Source: Limanda limanda
Lineage: Eukaryota > Chordata > Actinopteri > Pleuronectiformes > Pleuronectidae
Assembly (NCBI RefSeq): GCF_963576545.1
Contig: NW_026870583.1
Span: forward strand, 1-64,000
Length of the DNA stretch: 64,000 nucleotides
Direction of reading: 5' to 3'
Shown: positions 1-8,869 of the stretch, in pieces
Numbering within the stretch: position 1 is the stretch's first letter
Layout of the letters: every line of letters begins with the position of its first letter
Made by a program: the position numbers and the translations under genes
Notes under the pieces: generated by a model
The model's database searches: none
The model's input: the letters and a program-made list of their open reading frames with translations, nothing else
What the model was told of the DNA's origin: nothing

Positions 1-67
1 CGGAGAAGCTCAAGGATGGTACCGATCGATGCGCGCAACCCCATTTAGTGGGGGTAGAGCCTACTTG

Positions 68-112
68 CAAGTCTCTCCGACCTTCACAAAAAAAGTTATT
101 CAAGAATATCTC
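68..112 (+). repeat. 45-bp core shared identically by A and B monomers
   Basis: This core begins CAAGTCTCTCCGACC, passes through CACAAAAAAAGTT and ends AGAATATCTC. In consensus it is the same in A and B, at every junction type (A-A, A-B and B-A), while the adjoining 81 bp differ at 23 sites. It recurs about every 155-163 bp across the window. It could be a protein-binding box, a nucleosome-phasing A-tract, or simply the segment most often homogenised by exchange between monomer types. The sequence alone cannot separate these. It does not match the CENP-B box as I know it. Confidence 0.9.
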
Positions 113-138
113 CTCAGATTTGGGGGAATTTCGTCGGT

Positions 139-157
139 CGACCTCTTCCGAAGGTCG
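139..157. other. Inverted repeat in the B monomer (reference copy)
   Basis: CGACC at 139-143 pairs with GGTCG at 153-157. Inside it, CTTC (45-48 of the hundred-block) and GAAG form an alternative perfect mini-dyad around a single C. The first arm overlaps the palindrome GGTCGACC. The corresponding A sequence keeps a smaller dyad, CCGA-AAG-TCGG. A structural role is speculative. Confidence 0.6.
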
Positions 158-190
158 TACAAGCTTGGGGATGGTACCAATCGATCCGCA

Positions 191-206
191 GGACCCAAAT
201 TAGTCC
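191..206. other. Inverted repeat in type B at the position equivalent to the A hairpin
   Basis: GGAC at 191-194 is complementary to GTCC at 203-206 across an 8-bp spacer. The bases differ from those of the A hairpin, but the dyad lies in the same aligned interval. The stem is short, so it could be chance. Confidence 0.6.
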
Positions 207-768
207 AGATGCAACCACTTTCCAAGTCTCTCCGACCTTTACAAAAAAAGTTATTCAAGAATATCTCTTTCTCCTATGTGCTTTCATCCCTAACCCTAAC
301 CCTAACCCTTCCGAAAGTCGGAGAAGCTCAAGGATGGTACCGATCGATGCGCGCTACCCCATTTAGTGGGGGTAGAGCCTACTTGCAAGTCTCTCCGACC
401 TTCACAAAAAAAGTTATTCAAGAATATCTCCTCAGATTTGGGGGAATTTCGTCGGTCGACCTCTTCCGAAGGTCGTACAAGCTCGGGCATGGTACCAATC
501 GATCCGCAGGACCCAAATTAGTCCAGATGCAACCACTTTCCAAGTCTCTCCGACCTTCACAAAAAAAGTTATTCAAGAATATCTCTTTCTCCTATGTGCT
601 TTCATCCCTAACCCTAACCCTAACCCTTCCGAAAGTCGGAGAAGCTCAAGGATGGTACCGATCGATGCGCGCTACCCCATTTAGTGGGGGTAGAGCCTAC
701 TTGCAAGTCTCTCCGACCTTCACAAAAAAAGTTATTCAAGAATATCTCTTTCTCCTATGTGCTTTCAT

Positions 769-789
769 CCCTAACCCTAACCCTAACCC
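769..789 (-). repeat. Telomere-type motif with four G-runs in each full-length A (reference copy)
   Basis: On the plus strand the copy reads (CCCTAA)3CCC. On the minus strand it is four GGG runs separated by TTA, which is the canonical minimal vertebrate-type telomeric G-quadruplex pattern; the plus strand could form an i-motif. I see only two states across the array: three words (247 complete A monomers) or two words (32 short A). The short form has only three G-runs and loses the intramolecular pattern. All copies have the same strand orientation. Folding in the cell is inferred. Confidence 0.92.
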
Positions 790-834
790 TTCCGAAAGTC
801 GGAGAAGCTCAAGGATGGTACCGATCGATGCGCG

Positions 835-856
835 CTACCCCATTTAGTGGGGGTAG
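835..856. other. Inverted repeat (hairpin/cruciform candidate) in type A, reference copy
   Basis: CTACCCCA at 835-842 pairs with TGGGGGTAG at 848-856 around a TTTAG loop, giving eight pairs with one bulged G. The GGGAGTAG variant, found in 11 A monomers, weakens it. In the ungapped A/B alignment it overlaps the GGAC/GTCC dyad of B. Extrusion has not been shown. Confidence 0.8.
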
Positions 857-1382
857 AGCCTACTTGCAAGTCTCTCCGACCTTCACAAAAAAAGTTATTC
901 AAGAATATCTCTTTCTCCTATGTGCTTTCATCCCTAACCCTAACCCTAACCCTTCCGAAAGTCGGAGAAGCTCAAAGATGGTACCGATCGATGCGCGCTA
1001 CCCCATTTAGTGGGAGTAGAGCCTACTTGCAAGTCTCTCCGACCTTCACAAAAAAAGTTATTCAAGAATATCTCTTTCTCCTATGTGCTTTCATCCCTAA
1101 CCCTAACCCTAACCCTTCCGAAAGTCGGAGAAGCTCAAGGATGGTACCGATCGATGCGCGCAACCCCATTTAGTGGGGGTAGAGCCTACTTGCAAGTCTC
1201 TCCGACCTTCACAAAAAAAGTTATTCAAGAATATCTCCTCAGATTTGGGGGAATTTCGTCGGTCGACCTCTTCCGAAGGTCGTACAAGCTCGGGGATGGT
1301 ACCAATCGATCTGCAGGACCCAAATTAGTCCAGATGCAACCACTTTTCAAGTCTCTCCGACCTTCACAAAAAAAGTTATTCA

Positions 1383-4300
1383 AGAATATCTCTTTCTCCT
1401 ATGTGCTTTCATCCCTAACCCTAACCCTAACCCTTCCGAAAGTCGGAGAAGCTCAAGGATGGTACCGATCGATGCGCGCTACCCCATTTAGTGGGGGTAG
1501 AGCCTACTTGCAAGTCTCTCCGACCTTCACAAAAAAAGTTATTCAAGAATATCTCTTTCTCCTATGTGCTTTCATCCCTAACCCTAACCCTAACCCTTCC
1601 GAAAGTCGGAGAAGCTCAAGGATGGTACCGATCGATGCGCGCAACCCCATTTAGTGGGGGTAGAGCCTACTTGCAAGTCTCTCCGACCTTCACAAAAAAA
1701 GTTATTCAAGAATATCTCCTCAGATTTGGGGGAATTTCGTCGGTCGACCTCTTCCGAAGGTCGTACAAGCTCGGGGATGGTACCAATCGATCCGCAGGAC
1801 CCAAATTAGTCCAGATGCAACCACTTTTCAAGTCTCTCCGACCTTCACAAAAAAAGTTATTCAAGAATATCTCTTTCTCCTATGTGCTTTCATCCCTAAC
1901 CCTAACCCTAACCCTTCCGAAAGTCGGAGAAGCTCAAGGATGGTACCGATCGATGCGCGCAACCCCATTTAGTGGGGGTAGAGCCTACTTGCAAGTCTCT
2001 CCGACCTTCACAAAAAAAGTTATTCAAGAATATCTCCTCAGATTTGGGGGAATTTCGTCGGTCGACCTCTTCCGAAGGTCGTACAAGCTCGGGGATGGTA
2101 CCAATCGATCCGCAGGACCCAAATTAGTCCAGATGCAACCACTTTCCAAGTCTCTCCGACCTTCACAAAAAAAGTTATTCAAGAATATCTCTTTCTCCTA
2201 TGTGCTTTCATCCCTAACCCTAACCCTAACCCTTCCGAAAGTCGGAGAAGCTCAAGGATGGTACCGATCGATGTGCGCTACCCCATTTAGTGGGGGTAGA
2301 GCCTACTTGCAAGTCTCTCCGACCTTCACAAAAAAAGTTATTCAAGAATATCTCTTTCTCCTATGTGCTTTCATCCCTAACCCTAACCCTAACCCTTCCG
2401 AAAGTCGGAGAAGCTCAAGGATGGTACCGATCGATGCGCGCAACCCCATTTAGTGGGGGTAGAGCCTACTTGCAAGTCTCTCCGACCTTCACAAAAAAAG
2501 TTATTCAAGAATATCTCCTCAGATTTGGGGGAATTTCGTCGGTCGACCTCTTCCGAAGGTCGTACAAGCTCGGGGATGGTACCAATCGATCCGCAGGACC
2601 CAAATTAGTCCAGATGCAACCACTTTCCAAGTCTCTCCGACCTTTACAAAAAAAGTTATTCAAGAATATCTCTTTCTCCTATGTGCTTTCATCCCTAACC
2701 CTAACCCTAACCCTTCCGAAAGTCGGAGAAGCTCAAGGATGGTACCGATCGATGCGCGCTACCCCATTTAGTGGGGGTAGAGCCTACTTGCAAGTCGCTC
2801 CGACCTTCACAAAAAAAGTTATTCAAGAATATCTCCTCAGATTTGGGGGAATTTCGTCGGTCGACCTCTTCCGAAGGTCGTACAAGCTCGGGCATGGTAC
2901 CAATCGATCCGCAGGACCCAAATTAGTCCAGATGCAACCACTTTCCAAGTCTCTCCGACCTTCACAAAAAAAGTTATTCAAGAATATCTCTTTCTCCTAT
3001 GTGCTTTCATCCCTAACCCTAACCCTAACCCTTCCGAAAGTCGAAGAAGCTCAAGGATGGTACCGATCGATGCGCGCTACCCCATTTAGTGGGGGTAGAG
3101 CCTACTTGCAAGTCTCTCCGACCTTCACAAAAAAAGTTATTCAAGAATATCTCTTTCTCCTATGTGCTTTCATCCCTAACCCTAACCCTAACCCTTCCGA
3201 AAGTCGGAGAAGCTCAAGGATGGTACCGATCGATGCGTGCTACCCCATTTAGTGGGGGTAGAGCCTACTTGCAAGTCTCTCCGACCTTCACAAAAAAAGT
3301 TATTCAAGAATATCTCTTTCTCCTATGTGCTTTCATCCCTAACCCTAACCCTAACCCTTCCGAAAGTCGGAGAAGCTCAAGGATGGTACCGATCGATGCG
3401 TGCTACCCCATTTAGTGGGGGTAGAGCCTACTTGCAAGTCTCTCCGACCTTCACAAAAAAAGTTATTCAAGAATATCTCTTTCTCCTATGTGCTTTCATC
3501 CCTAACCCTAACCCTAACCCTTCCGAAAGTCGGAGAAGCTCAAAGATGGTACCGATCGATGCGCGCTACCCCATTTAGTGGGAGTAGAGCCTACTTGCAA
3601 GTCTCTCCGACCTTCACAAAAAAAGTTATTCAAGAATATCTCTTTCTCCTATGTGCTTTCATCCCTAACCCTAACCCTAACCCTTCCGAAAGTCGGAGAA
3701 GCTCAAGGATGGTACCGATCGATGCGCGCTACCCCATTTAGTGGGGGTAGAGCCTACTTGCAAGTCTCTCCGACCTTCACAAAAAAAGTTATTCAAGAAT
3801 ATCTCCTCAGATTTGGGGGAATTTCGTCGGTCGACCTCTTTCGAAGGTCGTACAAGCTCGGGGATGGTACCAATCGATCCGCAGGACCCAAATTAGTCCA
3901 GATGCAACCACTTTCCAAGTCTCTCCGACCTTCACAAAAAAAGTTATTCAAGAATATCTCTTTCTCCTATGTGCTTTCATCCCTAACCCTAACCCTTCCG
4001 AAAGTCGGAGAAGCTCAAGGATGGTACCGATCGATGCGCGCTACCCCATTTAGTTGGGGTAGAGCCTACTTGCAAGTCTCTCCGACCTTCACAAAAAAAG
4101 TTATTCAAGAATATCTCTTTCTCCTATGTGCTTTCATCCCTAACCCTAACCCTAACCCTTCCGAAAGTCGGAGAAGCTCAAGGATGGTACCGATCGATGC
4201 GCGCTACCCCATTTAGTGGGGGTAGAGCCTACCTGCAAGTCTCTCCGACCTTCACAAAAAAAGTTATTCAAGAATATCTCCTCAGATTTGGGGGAATTTC

Positions 4301-7300
4301 GTCGGTCGACCTCTTCCGAAGGTCGTACAAGCTCGGGGATGGTACCAATCGATCCGCAGGACCCAAATTAGTCCAGATGCAACCACTTTCCAAGTCTCTC
4401 CGACCTTCACAAAAAAAGTTATTCAAGAATATCTCTTTCTCCTATGTGCTTTCATCCCTAACCCTAACCCTTCCGAAAGTCGGAGAAGCTCAAGGATGGT
4501 ACCGATCGATGCGCGCTACCCCATTTAGTGGGGGTAGAGCCTACTTGCAAGTCTCTCCGACCTTCACAAAAAAAGTTATTCAAGAATATCTCTTTCTCCT
4601 ATGTGCTTTCATCCCTAACCCTAACCCTTCCGAAAGTCGGAGAAGCTCAAGGATGGTACCGATCGATGCGCGCAACCCCATTTAGTGGGGGTAGAGCCTA
4701 CTTGCAAGTCTCTCCGACCTTCACAAAAAAAGTTATTCAAGAATATCTCCTCAGATTTGGGGGAATTTCGTCGGTCGACCTCTTTCGAAGGTCGTACAAG
4801 CTCGGGGATGGTACCAATCGATCCGCAGGACCCAAATTAGTCCAGATGCAACCACTTTCCAAGTCTCTCCGACCTTCACAAAAAAAGTTATTCAAGAATA
4901 TCTCTTTCTCCTATGTGCTTTCATCCCTAACCCTAACCCTTCCGAAAGTCGGAGAAGCTCAAGGATGGTACTGATCGATGCGCGCTACCCCATTTAGTGG
5001 GGGTAGAGCCTACTTGCAAGTCTCTCCGACCTTCACAAAAAAAGTTATTCAAGAATATCTCTTTCTCCTATGTGCTTTCATCCCTAACCCTAACCCTAAC
5101 CCTTCCGAAAGTCGGAGAAGCTCAAGGATGGTACCGATCGATGCGCGCTACCCCATTTAGTGGGGGTAGAGCCTACCTGCAAGTCTCTCCGACCTTCACA
5201 AAAAAAGTTATTCAAGAATATCTCCTCAGATTTGGGGGAATTTCGTCGGTCGACCTCTTTCGAAGGTCGTACAAGCTCGGGGATGGTACCAATCGATCCG
5301 CAGGACCCAAATTAGTCCAGATGCAACCACTTTCCAAGTCTCTCCGACCTTCACAAAAAAAGTTATTCAAGAATATCTCTTTCTCCTATGTGCTTTCATC
5401 CCTAACCCTAACCCTTCCGAAAGTCGGAGAAGCTCAAGGATGGTACTGATCGATGCGCGCTACCCCATTTAGTGGGGGTAGAGCCTACTTGCAAGTCTCT
5501 CCGACCTTCACAAAAAAAGTTATTCAAGAATATCTCTTTCTCCTATGTGCTTTCATCCCTAACCCTAACCCTAACCCTTCCGAAAGTCGGAGAAGCTCAA
5601 GGATGGTACCGATCGATGCGCGCTACCCCATTTAGTGGGGGTAGAGCCTACCTCCAAGTCTCTCCGACCTTCACAAAAAAAGTTATTCAAGAATATCTCC
5701 TCAGATTTGGGGGAATTTCGTCGGTCGACCTCTTCCGAAGGTCGTACAAGCTCGGGGATGGTACCAATCGATCCGCAGGACCCAAATTAGTCCAGATGCA
5801 ACCACTTTCCAAGTCTCTCCGACCTTCACAAAAAAAGTTATTCAAGAATATCTCTTTCTCCTATGTGCTTTCATCCCTAACCCTAACCCTAACCCTTCCG
5901 AAAGTCGGAGAAGCTCAAGGATGGTACCGATCGATGCGCGCTACCCCATTTAGTGGGGGTAGAGCCTACTTGCAAGTCTCTCCGAACTTCACAAAAAAAG
6001 TTATTCAAGAATATCTCTTTCTCCTATGTGCTTTCATCCCTAACCCTAACCCTAACCCTTCCGAAAGTCGGAGAAGCTCAAGGATGGTACCGATCGATGC
6101 GCGCTACCCCATTTAGTGGGGGTAGAGCCTACTTGCAAGTCTCTCCGACCTTCACAAAAAAAGTTATTCAAGAATATCTCTTTCTCCTATGTGCTTTCAT
6201 CCCTAACCCTAACCCTAACCCTTCCGAAAGTCGGAGAAGCTCAAGGATGGTACCGATCGATGCGCGCAACCCCATTTAGTGGGGGTAGAGCCTACTTGCA
6301 AGTCTCTCCGACCTTCACAAAAAAAGTTATTCAAGAATATCTCCTCAGATTTGGGGGAATTTCGTCGGTCGACCTCTTCCGAAGGTCGTACAAGCTCGGG
6401 GATGGTACCAATCGATCTGCAGGACCCAAATTAGTCCAGATGCAACCACTTTCCAAGTCTCTCCGACCTTCACAAAAAAAGTTATTCAAGAATATCTCTT
6501 TCTCCTATGTGCTTTCATCCCTAACCCTAACCCTAACCCTTCCGAAAGTCGGAGAAGCTCAAGGATGGTACCGATCGATGCGCGCTACCCCATTTAGTGG
6601 GGGTAGAGCCTACTTGCAAGTCTCTCCGACCTTCACAAAAAAAGTTATTCAAGAATATCTCCTCAGATTTGGGGGAATTTCGTCGGTCGACCTCTTCCGA
6701 AGGTCGTACAAGCTCGGGGATGGTACCAATCGATCCGCAGGACCCAAATTAGTCCAGATGCAACCACTTTCCAAGTCTCTCCGACCTTCACAAAAAAGGT
6801 TATTCAAGAATATCTCTTTCTCCTATGTGCTTTCATCCCTAACCCTAACCCTAACCCTTCCGAAAGTCGGAGAAGCTCAAGGATGGTACCGATCGATGCG
6901 CGCAACCCCATTTAGTGGGGGTAGAGCCTACTTGCAAGTCTCTCCGACCTTCACAAAAAAAGTTATTCAAGAATATCTCCTCAGATTTGGGGGAATTTCG
7001 TCGGTCGACCTCTTTCGAAGGTCGTACAAGCTCGGGAATGGTACCAATCGATCCGCAGGACCCAAATTAGTCCAGATGCAACCACTTTCCAAGTCTCTCC
7101 GACCTTCACAAAAAAAGTTATTCAAGAATATCTCTTTCTCCTATGTGCTTTCATCCCTAACCCTAACCCTTCCGAAAGTCGGAGAAGCTCAAGGATGGTA
7201 CCGATCGATGCGCGCTACCCCATTTAGTGGGGGTAGAGCCTACTTGCAAGTCTCTCCGACCTTCACAAAAAAAGTTATTCAAGAATATCTCTTTCTCCTA

Positions 7301-8869
7301 TGTGCTTTCATCCCTAACCCTAACCCTAACCCTTCCGAAAGTCGGAGAAGCTCAAGGATGGTACCGATCGATGCGCGCTACCCCATTTAGTGGGGGTAGA
7401 GCCTACCTGCAAGTCTCTCCGACCTTCACAAAAAAAGTTATTCAAGAATATCTCCTCAGATTTGGGGGAATTTCGTCGGTCGACCTCTTCCGAAGGTCGT
7501 ACAAGCTCGGGGATGGTACCAATCGATCCGCAGGACCCAAATTAGTCCAGATGCAACCACTTTCCAAGTCTCTCCGACCTTCACAAAAAAAGTTATTCAA
7601 GAATATCTCTTTCTCCTATGTGCTTTCATCCCTAACCCTAACCCTTCCGAAAGTCGGAGAAGCTCAAGGATGGTACCGATCGATGCGCGCTACCCCATTT
7701 AGTGGGGGTAGAGCCTACTTGCAAGTCTCTCCGACCTTCACAAAAAAAGTTATTCAAGAATATCTCTTTCTCCTATGTGCTTTCATCCCTAACCCTAACC
7801 CTAACCCTTCCGAAAGTCGGAGAAGCTCAAGGATGGTACCGATCGATGCGCGCTACCCCATTTAGTGGGGGTAGAGCCTACCTGCAAGTCTCTCCGACCT
7901 TCACAAAAAAAGTTATTCAAGAATATCTCCTCAGATTTGGGGGAATTTCGTCGGTCGACCTCTTCCGAAGGTCGTACAAGCTCGGGGATGGTACCAATCG
8001 ATCCGCAGGACCCAAATTAGTCCAGATGCAACCACTTTCCAAGTCTCTCCGACCTTCACAAAAAAAGTTATTCAAGAATATCTCTTTCTCCTATGTGCTT
8101 TCATCCCTAACCCTAACCCTTCCGAAAGTCGGAGAAGCTCAAGGATGGTACCGATCGATGCGCGCTACCCCATTTAGTGGGGGTAGAGCCTACTTGCAAG
8201 TCTCTCCGACCTTCACAAAAAAAGTTATTCAAGAATATCTCTTTCTCCTATGTGCTTTCATCCCTAACCCTAACCCTAACCCTTCCGAAAGTCGGAGAAG
8301 CTCAAGGATGGTACCGATCGATGCGCGCTACCCCATTTAGTGGGGGTAGAGCCTACCTGCAAGTCTCTCCGACCTTCACAAAAAAAGTTATTCAAGAATA
8401 TCTCCTCAGATTTGGGGGAATTTCGTCGGTCGACCTCTTCCGAAGGTCGTACAAGCTCGGGGATGGTACCAATCGATCCGCAGGACCCAAATTAGTCCAG
8501 ATGCAACCACTTTCCAAGTCTCTCCGACCTTCACAAAAAAAGTTATTCAAGAATATCTCTTTCTCCTATGTGCTTTCATCCCTAACCCTAACCCTTCCGA
8601 AAGTCGGAGAAGCTCAAGGATGGTACCGATCGATGCGCGCTACCCCATTTAGTGGGGGTAGAGCCTACTTGCAAGTCTCTCCGACCTTCACAAAAAAAGT
8701 TATTCAAGAATATCTCTTTCTCCTATGTGCTTTCATCCCTAACCCTAACCCTAACCCTTCCGAAAGTCGGAGAAGCTCAAGGATGGTACCGATCGATGCG
8801 CGCTACCCCATTTAGTGGGGGTAGAGCCTACTTGCAAGTCTCTCCGACCTTCACAAAAAAAGTTATTCA
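1383..8869 (+). repeat. Higher-order unit 1, first copy (7,487 bp, 47 monomers)
   Basis: Block order is A, ABABA, ABABA, AAA, ABa, ABa, aBa, ABa, ABA, A, ABABABa, ABa, ABa, ABa, A, where a is the short A. It holds 15 B and 32 A monomers, nine of them short, and the lengths sum to 7,487 bp. The next 7 kb repeats the same order and the same private variants at an offset of 7,487. These include GATGTGCGC near 2274, GTCGCTCCG near 2796, GTCGAAGAAG near 3041, TAGTTGGGG near 4054 and CCGAACTTC near 5986. The left breakpoint cannot be placed more finely than the monomer it falls in. Confidence 0.93.

Larger units (their letters stand above)
103..257 (+). repeat. Type B monomer (reference copy, 155 bp, no telomere motif)
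   Basis: B opens with the same AGAATATCTC. It then has a 35-bp segment (CTCAGATTTGGGGG, then TTTCGTCGGTCGACC) where A has the 43-bp telomere-motif segment, which accounts for all of the 8-bp length difference. The next 81 bp align to A without gaps, with 23 mismatches by my hand alignment (about 72% identity). The following core is identical to A. B carries a GTCGAC site that A lacks. Recurrent variants are TTTTCAAG for TTTCCAAG, GATCTGC for GATCCGC, CTTTCGAAGG for CTTCCGAAGG and GGGCATGG for GGGGATGG. There are 120 complete copies, always flanked by A on both sides. Confidence 0.97.
739..901 (+). repeat. Type A monomer (reference copy, 163 bp, telomere-motif bearing)
   Basis: This is a consensus-like A copy, measured from the AGAATATCTC that opens each unit. 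In order it holds the last 10 bp of the shared core, a 43-bp A-specific segment with three CCCTAA words plus CCC, an 81-bp region alignable to B without gaps, and the rest of the core with its A7 tract. The 81-bp region contains CCGAAAGTCGG, GGTACC, CGATCGAT, GCGCGC and a CTACCCCA/TGGGGGTAG hairpin. Common variants are a lost CCCTAA word (157 bp), GCGCAACC for GCGCTACC, CCTACCTGC for CCTACTTGC, GGTACTGATC for GGTACCGATC, and GGGAGTAG for GGGGGTAG. Nothing suggests coding. Confidence 0.97.
1..1382 (+). repeat. Array entry segment before the 7.5-kb unit
   Basis: Monomer order is partial A (1-102), then B A B A, A A A, B. The B at 421-575 carries the GGGCATGG variant, which opens a short spurious reverse-strand frame. 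The A whose TAG ends at 1010 has the GGGAGTAG marker that recurs in 11 A monomers of the window. No gene is present. Confidence 0.9.

Noticed and set aside
68..112. CENP-B box
   Set aside because: The core has no match to the conserved mammalian CENP-B box pattern as I know it. I note only the analogy of a conserved box in a satellite.
139..157. Rho-independent terminator or riboswitch in the B-monomer stem
   Set aside because: There is no adjacent gene and no U-tract next to the stem, and the element is just one part of a repeated satellite unit.
302..490. Reverse-strand 62-codon frames (also near 2,707, 10,194, 27,768, 29,366 and 61,933)
   Set aside because: Each exists only because the GGGCATGG variant in a B monomer creates an ATG on the minus strand. 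The peptide is the same repeat read backwards.
769..789. A genuine chromosome-end telomere
   Set aside because: Only two or three CCCTAA words occur per monomer, always inside the same flanking sequence. There is no long uninterrupted telomere tract in the window.
29..847. Serial plus-strand open frames of 60-424 codons with repeated SLRPSQKKLFKNIS-like peptides, here and across the window
   Set aside because: They follow the monomer arithmetic: A+B is a multiple of three, and the stop is the TAG in A. The same DNA is read in two frames in successive A monomers. They mostly start at GTG in the middle of a monomer, have no recognisable domain, and are broken freely by variants (e.g. the GGTACTGATC change). 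I do not annotate any as a gene.
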